Positions 57,677-64,000 of a stretch of 64,000 nucleotides of DNA are shown in pieces; the first letter of the stretch is position 1; each line of letters opens with the position of its first letter. Below the pieces are notes generated by a model. It did no database searches. It worked only from the letters and a program-made list of their open reading frames with translations, and was not told the origin of the DNA. This DNA is from Mangrovibrevibacter kandeliae (lineage in GTDB: Bacteria; Pseudomonadota; Alphaproteobacteria; Rhizobiales; Rhizobiaceae). The translations under genes and the position numbers were made by a program. Where the stretch lies: assembly GCF_024519155.1 (NCBI RefSeq), contig NZ_JANIFJ010000007.1, positions 62,001-126,000 of the forward strand. The letters are read 5' to 3'.

Positions 57677-58086
57677 GCGCCGCGCCGAAGCCGCTGCTCC
57701 TCGTCGCGGCCTGCGCGCTGGTCGATGCCGACCGGCGCGTCCTGATCGCGCAGCGGCCGGAGGGCAAGTCGCTCGCCGGTCTGTGGGAGTTTCCGGGCGG
57801 CAAGATCGAGCCCGGCGAGACGCCGGAGGAGACGCTGGTGCGCGAGCTCGAGGAAGAACTCGGCATCGTCACGCAGACGGCCTGTCTGGCGCCGCTGACC
57901 TTCGCCAGCCACCCCTACGAGCGCTTCAACCTCCTGATGCCGCTCTATGTTTGCCGGCGCTTCCAAGGCATCCCAAGCCCGCGCGAGGGTCAGGTTCTGA
58001 AATGGGTGCGACCGAACGCCCTGCGCGACTATCCCATGCCGCCCGCCGACGCGCCGCTGATCCCGTTTCTGGAGGACCTCCTGTAA
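57673..58086 (+). CDS. mutT: 8-oxo-dGTP diphosphatase MutT
   Basis: 137-residue Nudix hydrolase that clears oxidised dGTP from the nucleotide pool. The Nudix box is GGKIEPGETPEETLVRELEEELG. RVLIAQRPEGKSLAGLWEFPGGK before it and HPYERFNLLMPLYVCRRFQG after it are the classic MutT layout. The GTG start overlaps the acetyltransferase stop (GTGA). It closes the argJ operon. Confidence 0.93.
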   Translation: MSAAPKPLLLVAACALVDADRRVLIAQRPEGKSLAGLWEFPGGKIEPGETPEETLVRELEEELGIVTQTACLAPLTFASHPYERFNLLMPLYVCRRFQGIPSPREGQVLKWVRPNALRDYPMPPADAPLIPFLEDLL

Positions 58087-58254
58087 GGAGGGCGACGTTA
58101 ACGCGCCTCCGGCCGGATCAACCAAGCCCTAACCAACCCTGAACGGGTTTCCTGGGATTTAAGTCAAAATCAACCGGTCCGGGCGAGACTGCTAGCCAAG
58201 CAAAACCTCGTGCCGAGGGCCCATGAGCCCGGCGCGACGATCTTGGAGAGCGCC

Positions 58255-58569
58255 GTGAGCCGCATCGATCTCGACAGCACCGATCGCACCCTAGAACTCC
58301 TGGCGGAGGCCCGCACCGGCCTCTTGCGCGCGACGCTCCTGTTCGGCTCGATCGCCGCGGCCCTCGCGCTGGTCCTCGCGCCGGTGGCCGACCGCCAGTC
58401 GCGCCTCTTCGCCGAGCGCAGCATCGTCGACGTCGATCCGATCATGACGGGCTCGGTCTCGCATCCGGCCGGCGGCGCGCAGCACTACGTCGTGCGCCGC
58501 AGCGTGCTGCAGCCGAGCGGACAGGCCTGCATCATGCTGCCGAACGGGCGCCAGTTCGGCAGCTGCTGA
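58255..58569 (+). CDS. small membrane protein of unknown function
   Basis: 104 residues. A GTG start with GGAGAG upstream gives SRIDLDSTDRTLELLAEAR, a membrane segment (LLRATLLFGSIAAALALVLAPVA), and an extracytoplasmic part with FAERSIVDVDPIMTGSVSHPAG and a short conserved-looking end (SVLQPSGQACIMLPNGRQFG) holding two Cys. Proteins like this recur after mutT in Rhizobiales. Function is not known. A longer in-frame start at 58210 is less likely. It ends 9 bases before the stop of the converging methyltransferase gene. Confidence 0.72.
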   Translation: MSRIDLDSTDRTLELLAEARTGLLRATLLFGSIAAALALVLAPVADRQSRLFAERSIVDVDPIMTGSVSHPAGGAQHYVVRRSVLQPSGQACIMLPNGRQFGSC

Positions 58570-58578
58570 TCGGGGCTT

Positions 58579-59469
58579 TCAGTTGCCGGAGCGGTCGTTC
58601 AGCGCGGCCGCAAGGCTCGCCTTGGCGCTGCCGGGTTGCAGCGGCTGCTGCTGACTCGCGTGCGGCTTCCAGCCGGAGAGCGAGACGATGTCGAACGTCG
58701 CCCGCACCCGCCCGTCCGGATCGGCGAAGCGTTCCCGGTAGATCTCGGCGGCGCGCAGGAAGAAGCGCCGGCTGCCCGGCCGGCGGGAGCGCTCGCCGAG
58801 CATGTTGGCCATGCCCATCGCCCTGAGATCGGCCATCAGCCCGAACATCGTGTCGTAGCGCACCGTCAGCCGGTCCTGATCGGCGACCGGCAGGGCGAAG
58901 CCGGCCCGCTGCAGCAGCGCGCCGGCATCGCGGACCTCGACGAAGGGGATCACTCGCGGCGACGCACCCCCGGTGAGCTCGGCTTCGGCCGAGAGCAGCG
59001 CGGCGCGCAGCTCGTTCAGCGTCTCGCCGCCGAGCATCGCCGCCAGCAACAGCCCGTCCGGCTTCAGGGCGCGCTGGATCTGGATGAGGACGCCCGGCGT
59101 GTCGTTGGTCAGCTGCAGCGACAGCGCCGACAGGACGAGATCCACCGAATTGGCGGCGAGCGGCAGCGCCTCCTCGTCGGCCACCACCGACTGTCCGCCG
59201 GCACCTTTGAGGAACGCTGCGTCGCGCTCGATGCGTACGAGCCGACCGATCTGCGGAGAACCGGCGAGCGCCTTTGCCACGGCATCCCCGCCGCTGGCGA
59301 GATCGACCGCGACCTCGAAGCGTCGCTCGACCGCCGAAAGCCGCTCGGCGAGATCCTGCGCCGCCGCCTCGAGAAGGAACTGCACGCCGGCAAAGTCCGG
59401 ACGTGCCGCCGCTCGCCGGCGGCGGCGGTCGAGGAGCGGGCGGTCGATCGGGGGCGAAGCGAGGGGCAT
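58579..59469 (-). CDS. SAM-dependent methyltransferase (BioC/NDUFAF5-like)
   Basis: 296 residues. The N-terminus (IDRPLLDRRRRRAAAR) resembles mitochondrial NDUFAF5, followed by ERRFEVAVDLASGGDAVAKAL in place of a standard motif I (the DLGCGxG is degenerate), then DLVLSALSLQLTNDTPGVLIQIQRALKPDGLLLAAMLGGETL. MGMANMLGERSRRP and RAAEIYRERFADPDGRVRATFDIVSLSGWKP are the family's C-terminal blocks. NDUFAF5 hydroxylates an Arg in complex I, so a role in complex I assembly is possible, but the biotin-pathway BioC is also related. It is divergent from comF. Confidence 0.83.
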   Translation of the reverse strand: MPLASPPIDRPLLDRRRRRAAARPDFAGVQFLLEAAAQDLAERLSAVERRFEVAVDLASGGDAVAKALAGSPQIGRLVRIERDAAFLKGAGGQSVVADEEALPLAANSVDLVLSALSLQLTNDTPGVLIQIQRALKPDGLLLAAMLGGETLNELRAALLSAEAELTGGASPRVIPFVEVRDAGALLQRAGFALPVADQDRLTVRYDTMFGLMADLRAMGMANMLGERSRRPGSRRFFLRAAEIYRERFADPDGRVRATFDIVSLSGWKPHASQQQPLQPGSAKASLAAALNDRSGN

Positions 59470-59699
59470 GGCGTCGAGGCGATCCGGGTTGGCAGGTTCG
59501 GCGCCACGCTCCCGCAGTCGTGACCGGGGCGCGGCCGCCGCGAGGCCTTGTAGCTGACGGCGGAGCGGGTATCGTCAAGCGCCGCCGTGCCGCATCCTCT
59601 CCTGGCCCGCCTCCGCGTGGCGCGCAAGCCTCCCTTCCGGATGCTGCGCGAGCGGAACAGGAAGCTCCCGCGCACCGGCGGCGGGAGGACCGGAACACG

Positions 59700-60443
59700 A
59701 TGCTCAGAGAGGGTGCGGGCCGCATCGGCGGCTCGATCGCGCGGCTCCTGTTTCCGCCGGTCTGCCCCGGCTGCCAGACGGCGGTGGGGCAGGCGGACGC
59801 GCTCTGCCCGGCCTGCTGGAGCGGGCTTCGCTTCATCGAGCGGCCCTACTGCGAGGTGCTCGGTTCGCCCTTCGCCTACGATCTTGGGCGCGGCTTCCTG
59901 TCGGCCGAGGCCATCGCCAACCCGCCGCCCTTCGGCCGGCTGCGGGCCGCCGTGCTGTACGAGGACCTCGCGGCGCGGCTGGTCAGCGCGCTGAAATACG
60001 GCGACCGCACCAGCCTGGTGCCGCTGATGGCCGGCTGGATGAGCCGCGCCGGCGAGGAGCTGATCGCCGAGGCCGACGTCCTCGTGCCCGTGCCGCTCCA
60101 CCATCGCCGGCTGCTGCGCCGCCGCTTCAACCAGTCGGCCGAGCTCGCCCGCGTCATCGCCGGCACGCGCCGTCTCGCCTACGCGCCGCTGGCGCTCGCC
60201 CGCGTCAAGCCGACGCGCAGCCAGGTCGGCCTGCGCGCCGAGGAGCGGCGCGAGAACGTGCGCGGCGCCTTCCGCGTCAAGGAGGCACGGCGCGGCGACA
60301 TCGAGGGCCGGCGCGTCCTTCTCGTCGACGACGTCTTCACCACCGGCGCCACCGTATCGAGCGCGACGCGGGCGCTGAAGCGTGCGGGCGCGAGCCGGGT
60401 CGACGTCCTCGCCTTCGCGAGGGTTGCGGCCGGCACCGAGTGA
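59700..60443 (+). CDS. ComF-family phosphoribosyltransferase-like protein
   Basis: 247 residues. The N-terminal four-Cys zinc ribbon is CPGCQTAVGQADALCPACW. The PRTase-fold domain has VLVPVPLHHRRLLRRRFNQSAELAR and the PRPP loop VLLVDDVFTTGATVSSA near the C-terminus. ComF proteins help single-strand DNA uptake in competent bacteria, and similar ones are found in non-competent species with unknown roles. The ATG at 59700 gives MLREGAGRIGGSIARLLFPP. Confidence 0.92.
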   Translation: MLREGAGRIGGSIARLLFPPVCPGCQTAVGQADALCPACWSGLRFIERPYCEVLGSPFAYDLGRGFLSAEAIANPPPFGRLRAAVLYEDLAARLVSALKYGDRTSLVPLMAGWMSRAGEELIAEADVLVPVPLHHRRLLRRRFNQSAELARVIAGTRRLAYAPLALARVKPTRSQVGLRAEERRENVRGAFRVKEARRGDIEGRRVLLVDDVFTTGATVSSATRALKRAGASRVDVLAFARVAAGTE

Positions 60444-60479
60444 TTCCATATCCTGCGGCACGACAGGGAGTTCGGGTTC

Positions 60480-60740
60480 ATGCCAGACGTCACGATCTAC
60501 ACGCGCCAGCTCTGCGGCTACTGTGCCCGGGCCAAGCAGCTCCTCGACAAGAAGGGCGTCGCCTACGAGGAGAAGGACGCGAGCTTTTCGCCGGAGCTGC
60601 GCAAGGAGATGATCGAGCGCTCCAAGGGCGGCTCGACCTTCCCGCAGATCTTCGTCGGCGAGACGCATGTCGGCGGCTGCGACGACCTCTACGCGCTCGA
60701 GCGGGCCGGCAAGCTCGACCCGCTGCTCCAGCCCGCCTGA
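60480..60740 (+). CDS. grxC: glutaredoxin 3
   Basis: 86-residue dithiol glutaredoxin. The active site is LCGYCARAK (Cys12/Cys15), and the glutathione-binding TFPQIFVGETHVGGCDDL motif is present, with the cis-Pro. It reduces disulfides and glutathione mixed disulfides. CAGGGAG lies before the ATG. It is 36 bases after comF and 16 before the nitrilase gene, so these genes run as one transcript. Confidence 0.95.
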   Translation: MPDVTIYTRQLCGYCARAKQLLDKKGVAYEEKDASFSPELRKEMIERSKGGSTFPQIFVGETHVGGCDDLYALERAGKLDPLLQPA

Positions 60741-60756
60741 CCCCGGGGAGCGCGCC

Positions 60757-61623
60757 ATGACCACCTTCACCGCCGCCGTCCTGCAGATGCGCTCCGGCAC
60801 CGAACCGGAGACGAACGTCGCCGCATTGACCGCGCTGGTCGAGGCGGCCGTCGCGAAGGGCGCCACCTACATCCAGTCGCCGGAGATGACCGGCATGCTC
60901 TGCCGCGACCGGGCCACGCTGCGCGAGCGGCTGCGGCCGGAGGCCAGCGATCCCGTGCTGGCCGCGGCCTCCGGCCTCGCCCGCCGCCACGGCGTTTTCC
61001 TGCATGTCGGCTCGACGGCCATCGCTCTCGATGACGGACAAGTCGCCAACCGCGCGGCGCTGTTCGGGCCGGACGGCGCGCGGCTCGCCGCCTACGACAA
61101 GATCCACATGTTCGACGTCGATCTCGACAATGGCGAGAGCTGGCGGGAGTCGGCGACCTATCGGCCGGGCGCCTCTGCCGCGCTCGCCGACCTCGCGATG
61201 GCCAGCGGCCCGGTGCGGCTCGGCTTTGCCGTCTGCTACGACATGCGCTTTCCGATGCTGTTCCGGGAGGAGGCATTGGCCGGGGCCGAGGTCCTGACCG
61301 TGCCCGCCGCCTTCACCCGCCAGACCGGAGAGGCGCACTGGCACGTGCTCCTGCGCGCGCGCGCGATCGAGAACGGCGCCTTCGTCGTCGCCGCCGCGCA
61401 GGGCGGCGTGCACGAGGACGGGCGCGAGACCTACGGCCACTCGATCATCATCGATCCCTGGGGCCGCGTGCTCGCCGAGATCGACGGAAACGAGCCGGGC
61501 CTCGCCCTTGCCGAGATCGACACCACCCTCGTCGCCGAGACGCGCCGCAAGATCCCGAACCTGATGAACACGCGCCCCTTCGAGATGCGGCTCTTCGGCC
61601 GTGCGGCCGAGGCCGCCGAGTGA
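60757..61623 (+). CDS. nitrilase-superfamily carbon-nitrogen hydrolase (Nit-like)
   Basis: 288 residues with the three-residue active site of the superfamily: Glu43 in SPEMTGM, Lys115 in [10 protein letters not shown] and Cys160 in [23 protein letters not shown] and the end [18 protein letters not shown] are also conserved. Its closest group is Nit1/Nit2-type omega-amidase or deaminated-glutathione amidase, which clears side products of glutathione metabolism; the glutaredoxin next door agrees with that. Overlaps the next gene as GTGA. Confidence 0.9.
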   Translation: MTTFTAAVLQMRSGTEPETNVAALTALVEAAVAKGATYIQSPEMTGMLCRDRATLRERLRPEASDPVLAAASGLARRHGVFLHVGSTAIALDDGQVANRAALFGPDGARLAAYDKIHMFDVDLDNGESWRESATYRPGASAALADLAMASGPVRLGFAVCYDMRFPMLFREEALAGAEVLTVPAAFTRQTGEAHWHVLLRARAIENGAFVVAAAQGGVHEDGRETYGHSIIIDPWGRVLAEIDGNEPGLALAEIDTTLVAETRRKIPNLMNTRPFEMRLFGRAAEAAE

Positions 61624-62159
61624 TCCACTACGCCCTGCGGTGCGAGCCGGCCGGTCACGCGTTCGACGGCTGGTTCCGGTCGAGTTCCGACTTCGAGACG
61701 CAAGTCCAGCGCGGCCTCGTCGCCTGCACCGTCTGCGGCTCTGCGCGCGTGGGCAAGGCGCTGATGCGCCCGGCGGTTGCCACCAGACGGACCGCGGCAC
61801 CGAGTGGCGCCGGCGCGGGCCATGCAGCCGGCCCAAGCGTCGGTGCGCTCGGGAACCCCGCGCCGCCGGCTTCGAACGCCGCCGCGTCGCCGACGGCGCC
61901 GCCGGCGCCCGTGCCGCTGCCGGTCGCCAACGGTGAAGTGGCCAAGGTCTTCGCCCAGCTGCAGGCGCTCGCGCGGCATGTGCGGGCAAACGCCGAGAAC
62001 GTCGGCGGTCGCTTTGCCGAAGAGGCGCGCAGGATCCACTACGGCGAGAGCGAGGCGCGCCAGATCTACGGCGAAGCCTCGCCGCAGGAGGTCGAGGGTC
62101 TCGCGGAGGAGGGCATCGCCGCCCTGCCGCTGCCGCCGCTGCCCGAGGACGGGAACTGA
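61620..62159 (+). CDS. DUF1178 family protein
   Basis: 179 residues. The N-terminal zinc-ribbon-like segment is [41 protein letters not shown], with Cys8 and the CTVC pair. A long Ala/Pro/Gly-rich linker fills about residues 50-108. The C-terminal helix-rich block has VGGRFAEEARRIHYGESEARQIYGEASPQEV, the DUF1178 hallmark. The function is unknown. The GTG start overlaps the nitrilase stop, and this pair is conserved in Alphaproteobacteria. Confidence 0.88.
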   Translation: MIHYALRCEPAGHAFDGWFRSSSDFETQVQRGLVACTVCGSARVGKALMRPAVATRRTAAPSGAGAGHAAGPSVGALGNPAPPASNAAASPTAPPAPVPLPVANGEVAKVFAQLQALARHVRANAENVGGRFAEEARRIHYGESEARQIYGEASPQEVEGLAEEGIAALPLPPLPEDGN

Positions 62160-62272
62160 GGGGCAGGCGGCTCGGACCGTGCGAGCGCGACGTGACGCCG
62201 AGCGGTGGGCGCAGGTTGCCTTTGACCTGGCCTTGCCGACAGCTCACGCCGCCGGCACGGCCTCCGACCTCG

Positions 62273-62623
62273 TCAGGCCTTGGCGGCGATGATGACGATC
62301 TCGATCAGCCGGCGCGGGTCGCCGAGATCGGCGACTCCGATGGTGGCGCGCGACGGCAGGTCGTCCTCGCCGATCCACTCCAGCCAGGCCTCGTTCATGG
62401 CCTCCTTGGCCGACATGTCCGTCAGGTAGATGCGGGCCGACAGGATATGGCTCCTGTCGGAGCCGCACTCGGCGAGAACGGCGTCGAGCTTTTCGCAGGT
62501 CTGCCGGGTCTGGCCCTTCATGTCGAGGTCGATGTCGCTTGCCGCATGGCCGCCGACATAAAGGACGCCGTTGTGCTCGACGACACCGTGCATGATGCGG
62601 TGCTTGCGATGACGCTGGATCAT
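62273..62623 (-). CDS. RidA-family enamine/imine deaminase
   Basis: 116 residues of the YjgF/YER057c/RidA superfamily. QRHRKHRIMHGVVEHNGVLYVGGHAA opens the fold, DMKGQTRQTCEKLDAVLAECG is the signature, and RATIGVADLGDPRRLIEIVIIAA ends it with the conserved basic residues. RidA hydrolyses reactive enamines and imines formed during amino-acid catabolism. It lies 43 bases downstream of an FAD-dependent amino acid oxidase gene, which would make such imines, so the pair is likely functional. It is not the archetype (the usual terminal EIEA is replaced by IEIV), so subfamily is open. Confidence 0.9.
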   Translation of the reverse strand: MIQRHRKHRIMHGVVEHNGVLYVGGHAASDIDLDMKGQTRQTCEKLDAVLAECGSDRSHILSARIYLTDMSAKEAMNEAWLEWIGEDDLPSRATIGVADLGDPRRLIEIVIIAAKA

Positions 62624-62666
62624 GATCTGCTTCTTCTTTTGCCGGAAGGGTAGGGGAGGGACGCGC

Positions 62667-63773
62667 TCAGGCGGCGCCGGGCGCGTAGCGCTCCATCGAA
62701 AGCGCGGGCGTCTCGCCAAGGGCGACCTGCGCCAGCAGCATGCCGGCATAGGGGCCGACGGTGAGGCCCGACGCGCCGAGACCGTTGCCGATCACCAGGC
62801 CGTCGAACCCCGGGACGCGGCCGAGGATCGGGCGGATGCTGCCGGCGGCCGGCCGGAAGCCGATGCGGGTCTCGACGTGGGTGGCGTTCGCCAGGCCGGG
62901 CGCGATCGACAGGCCCGCCTGCAGGACTTCGAACTGGCCGCCTGCGGTGACGCGGTAGTCAAAGCCGGAATTAGTCTCGCGCGTCGCGCCGATCACCACG
63001 CGGGAGTCGTCGAAGGCGAGCATGTAATGGCTGGTCATCGGCAGGAGCACCGGCCAGCGCGACGTGTCGACGCCGGGCAGGCCGAGATGGACGATCTGGC
63101 CCTTCTGCGGCTGGACCGGGTGCTCGAGCCCGAGAGGGCGCAGGATCTGCCTCGCCCAGGCGCCGGCGGTCACCACGATCTCGTCGGCGGTCAGGATCTG
63201 GTTGTTGCTGTCGCGGCATCGCACGCGGCCGTCGACGACCTCGAGCGTCACGTGATCGCTGCGGAAGCGTGCGCCGAGCGCCACGGCCGCCCGCACCATC
63301 GCGGCGGCGAGAAGCCGGGCGTCGACACGTGCGCCACCGGGGATGTAGATGCCGTCGAGATCGTCGCGCAGCGGCGGGAACAAGTCATGGGCCTCGGCGG
63401 CCGTCACCCGGCGGACCGCGCCTGCGGTGTGCTCTCCCCGGGTCCGGCTCAGGATGCGCTGCTCGGCGGCGTCGAGCTCCGCCGGCTCCTCCGCCACGAC
63501 CAGCGCGCCGACCTTGCCGTAGCCGAGCTGCGTTTCACCGCGGTCACGCAGGCCGGCCACGAGCTCGTCGTAGTACCGCGCACCCGCCTCGTACATCCGA
63601 TACCACTCGGGCTCGTCCGCCTTGGTCGCCCAGGGGCAGACGATGCCTGCCCCCGCCAGCGTCGCCTTGCCCTGATGGGACTCGTCGACGATCTCGACCG
63701 CCACGCCCTTGCGCGCGAGATGGTAAGCTGCGCTGGCGCCGAGGATTCCGGCGCCGATGATCAATGCCTGCAT
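62667..63773 (-). CDS. FAD-dependent amino acid oxidase/dehydrogenase (DAO family)
   Basis: 368 residues. The Rossmann motif is ALIIGAGILGASAAYHLARKG (3-23), with ESHQGKATLAGAGIVCPWATK after it. The substrate domain has RVDARLLAAAMVRAAVALGARF, VVTAGAWARQILRPLG and PVQPQKGQIVHLGLPG. RIGFRPAAGSIRPILGRVPGFDGLVIGNGLGASGLTVGPYAGMLLAQ is the C-terminal FAD block. It oxidises an amine such as a D-amino acid or N-methyl amino acid to an imine; the exact substrate is unknown. It lies between ridA and a solute-binding protein gene on the same strand. Confidence 0.9.
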   Translation of the reverse strand: MQALIIGAGILGASAAYHLARKGVAVEIVDESHQGKATLAGAGIVCPWATKADEPEWYRMYEAGARYYDELVAGLRDRGETQLGYGKVGALVVAEEPAELDAAEQRILSRTRGEHTAGAVRRVTAAEAHDLFPPLRDDLDGIYIPGGARVDARLLAAAMVRAAVALGARFRSDHVTLEVVDGRVRCRDSNNQILTADEIVVTAGAWARQILRPLGLEHPVQPQKGQIVHLGLPGVDTSRWPVLLPMTSHYMLAFDDSRVVIGATRETNSGFDYRVTAGGQFEVLQAGLSIAPGLANATHVETRIGFRPAAGSIRPILGRVPGFDGLVIGNGLGASGLTVGPYAGMLLAQVALGETPALSMERYAPGAA

Positions 63774-63825
63774 GATGGTCCGCCACTGTCGGACGAAGCC
63801 ACCCGGCTTCGCCCTGCTCTGCCTG

Positions 63826-64000
63826 TTAGTCCACGCTCACGCCGGAGAGGCGGCTCGTGCCGAAGATCGCCGGCCGGTAGTTCTTCACGCTCTTGGCCAC
63901 CGCCGTGAGCGTATCGGCGCTGCCGAGGATCACGGCCGGCACCTCCTGGCTGAACTCCGCCTGCGCCTGCTTGTAGAGCGCGGTGCGCTTCGCCTGATCG
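63826..64000 (-). CDS. peptide/oligopeptide-type ABC solute-binding protein, C-terminal part (cut by window)
   Basis: Only the last ~57 codons are seen (reading frame enters at the window edge): QAKRTALYKQAQAEFSQEV, then PAVILGSADTLTAVAKSVKNYRPAIFGTS and a short end. The pattern RxALYKQAQxxxxxxxP and the following VKxY are typical of family 5 solute-binding proteins (dipeptide, oligopeptide). It is probably the periplasmic receptor of an importer whose other genes are outside the window, and it may supply substrate for the adjoining oxidase. Confidence is moderate because the part seen is short. Confidence 0.65.
   Translation of the reverse strand, partial: DQAKRTALYKQAQAEFSQEVPAVILGSADTLTAVAKSVKNYRPAIFGTSRLSGVSVD

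Overview
The window is a gene-dense, high-GC chromosomal segment of an alphaproteobacterium, most likely a member of Hyphomicrobiales (Rhizobiales). The evidence is the cobS/cobT aerobic cobaltochelatase pair, the J-domain/BolA divergent pair beside cobS, metX-metW, ftsE-ftsX, the DUF4175 (TIGR02302) protein after lysA, small conserved Rhizobiales-type proteins, and two intergenic palindromic repeats of a kind common in that order. No rRNA, tRNA, CRISPR array, prophage or insertion sequence was seen. Almost all of it is housekeeping sequence with short gaps and many 1-11 base stop/start overlaps (ATGA, GTGA, TTGA).

Layout. 1-9.5 kb: end of argH, lptM-type lipoprotein, lysA, DUF4175 protein, tam, a single-domain response regulator, hpt, ftsEX, a YdcF-like protein. 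9.6-16.1 kb: plsC, a ChaC-like cyclotransferase, a DUF2125 protein, and a complete sulfate ABC importer operon (binding protein-cysT-cysW-cysA). 16.2-21.1 kb: aromatic amino acid genes tyrC-hisC-chorismate mutase on the minus strand, divergent from metX-metW. 21.2-32 kb: an accessory-like stretch of enzymes and local regulators: GST, a frameshifted AraC regulator, SDR, a LysE exporter divergent from its LysR regulator, an alcohol dehydrogenase divergent from an HxlR regulator, gloB, a 14-residue-repeat secreted protein, a MarR-GNAT fusion and an alpha/beta hydrolase.

32-42.4 kb: EamA transporter, DUF3108 protein, rpmB, a queuosine-precursor transporter, DUF305 protein, then cobS-hicAB-cobT-esterase on the minus strand and the J-domain/bolA pair. 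42.4-48.2 kb: HlyC/CorC protein, aroB-aroK, xerD, accA. 48.5-51.6 kb: L,D-transpeptidase, a small secreted protein, an unrecognised 311-residue protein and an XRE regulator. 51.7-64 kb: secA divergent from a parvulin, argJ-GNAT-mutT, a methyltransferase, comF, grxC, nitrilase, DUF1178, and a minus-strand RidA/FAD amino-acid oxidase/solute-binding-protein cluster cut by the window end.

The most notable points are: a hicA toxin whose one-base shift fuses it in frame to its own antitoxin hicB inside the cob operon; a secreted protein built from about ten exact-length 14-residue repeats; a decayed alcohol dehydrogenase tail that forms, with its intact paralogue, direct repeats flanking a lysE-lysR pair; three short operator-like repeats beside local regulators; and an orphan 311-residue protein beside an XRE regulator. 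All functional calls come from reading the translations; no database search was run.
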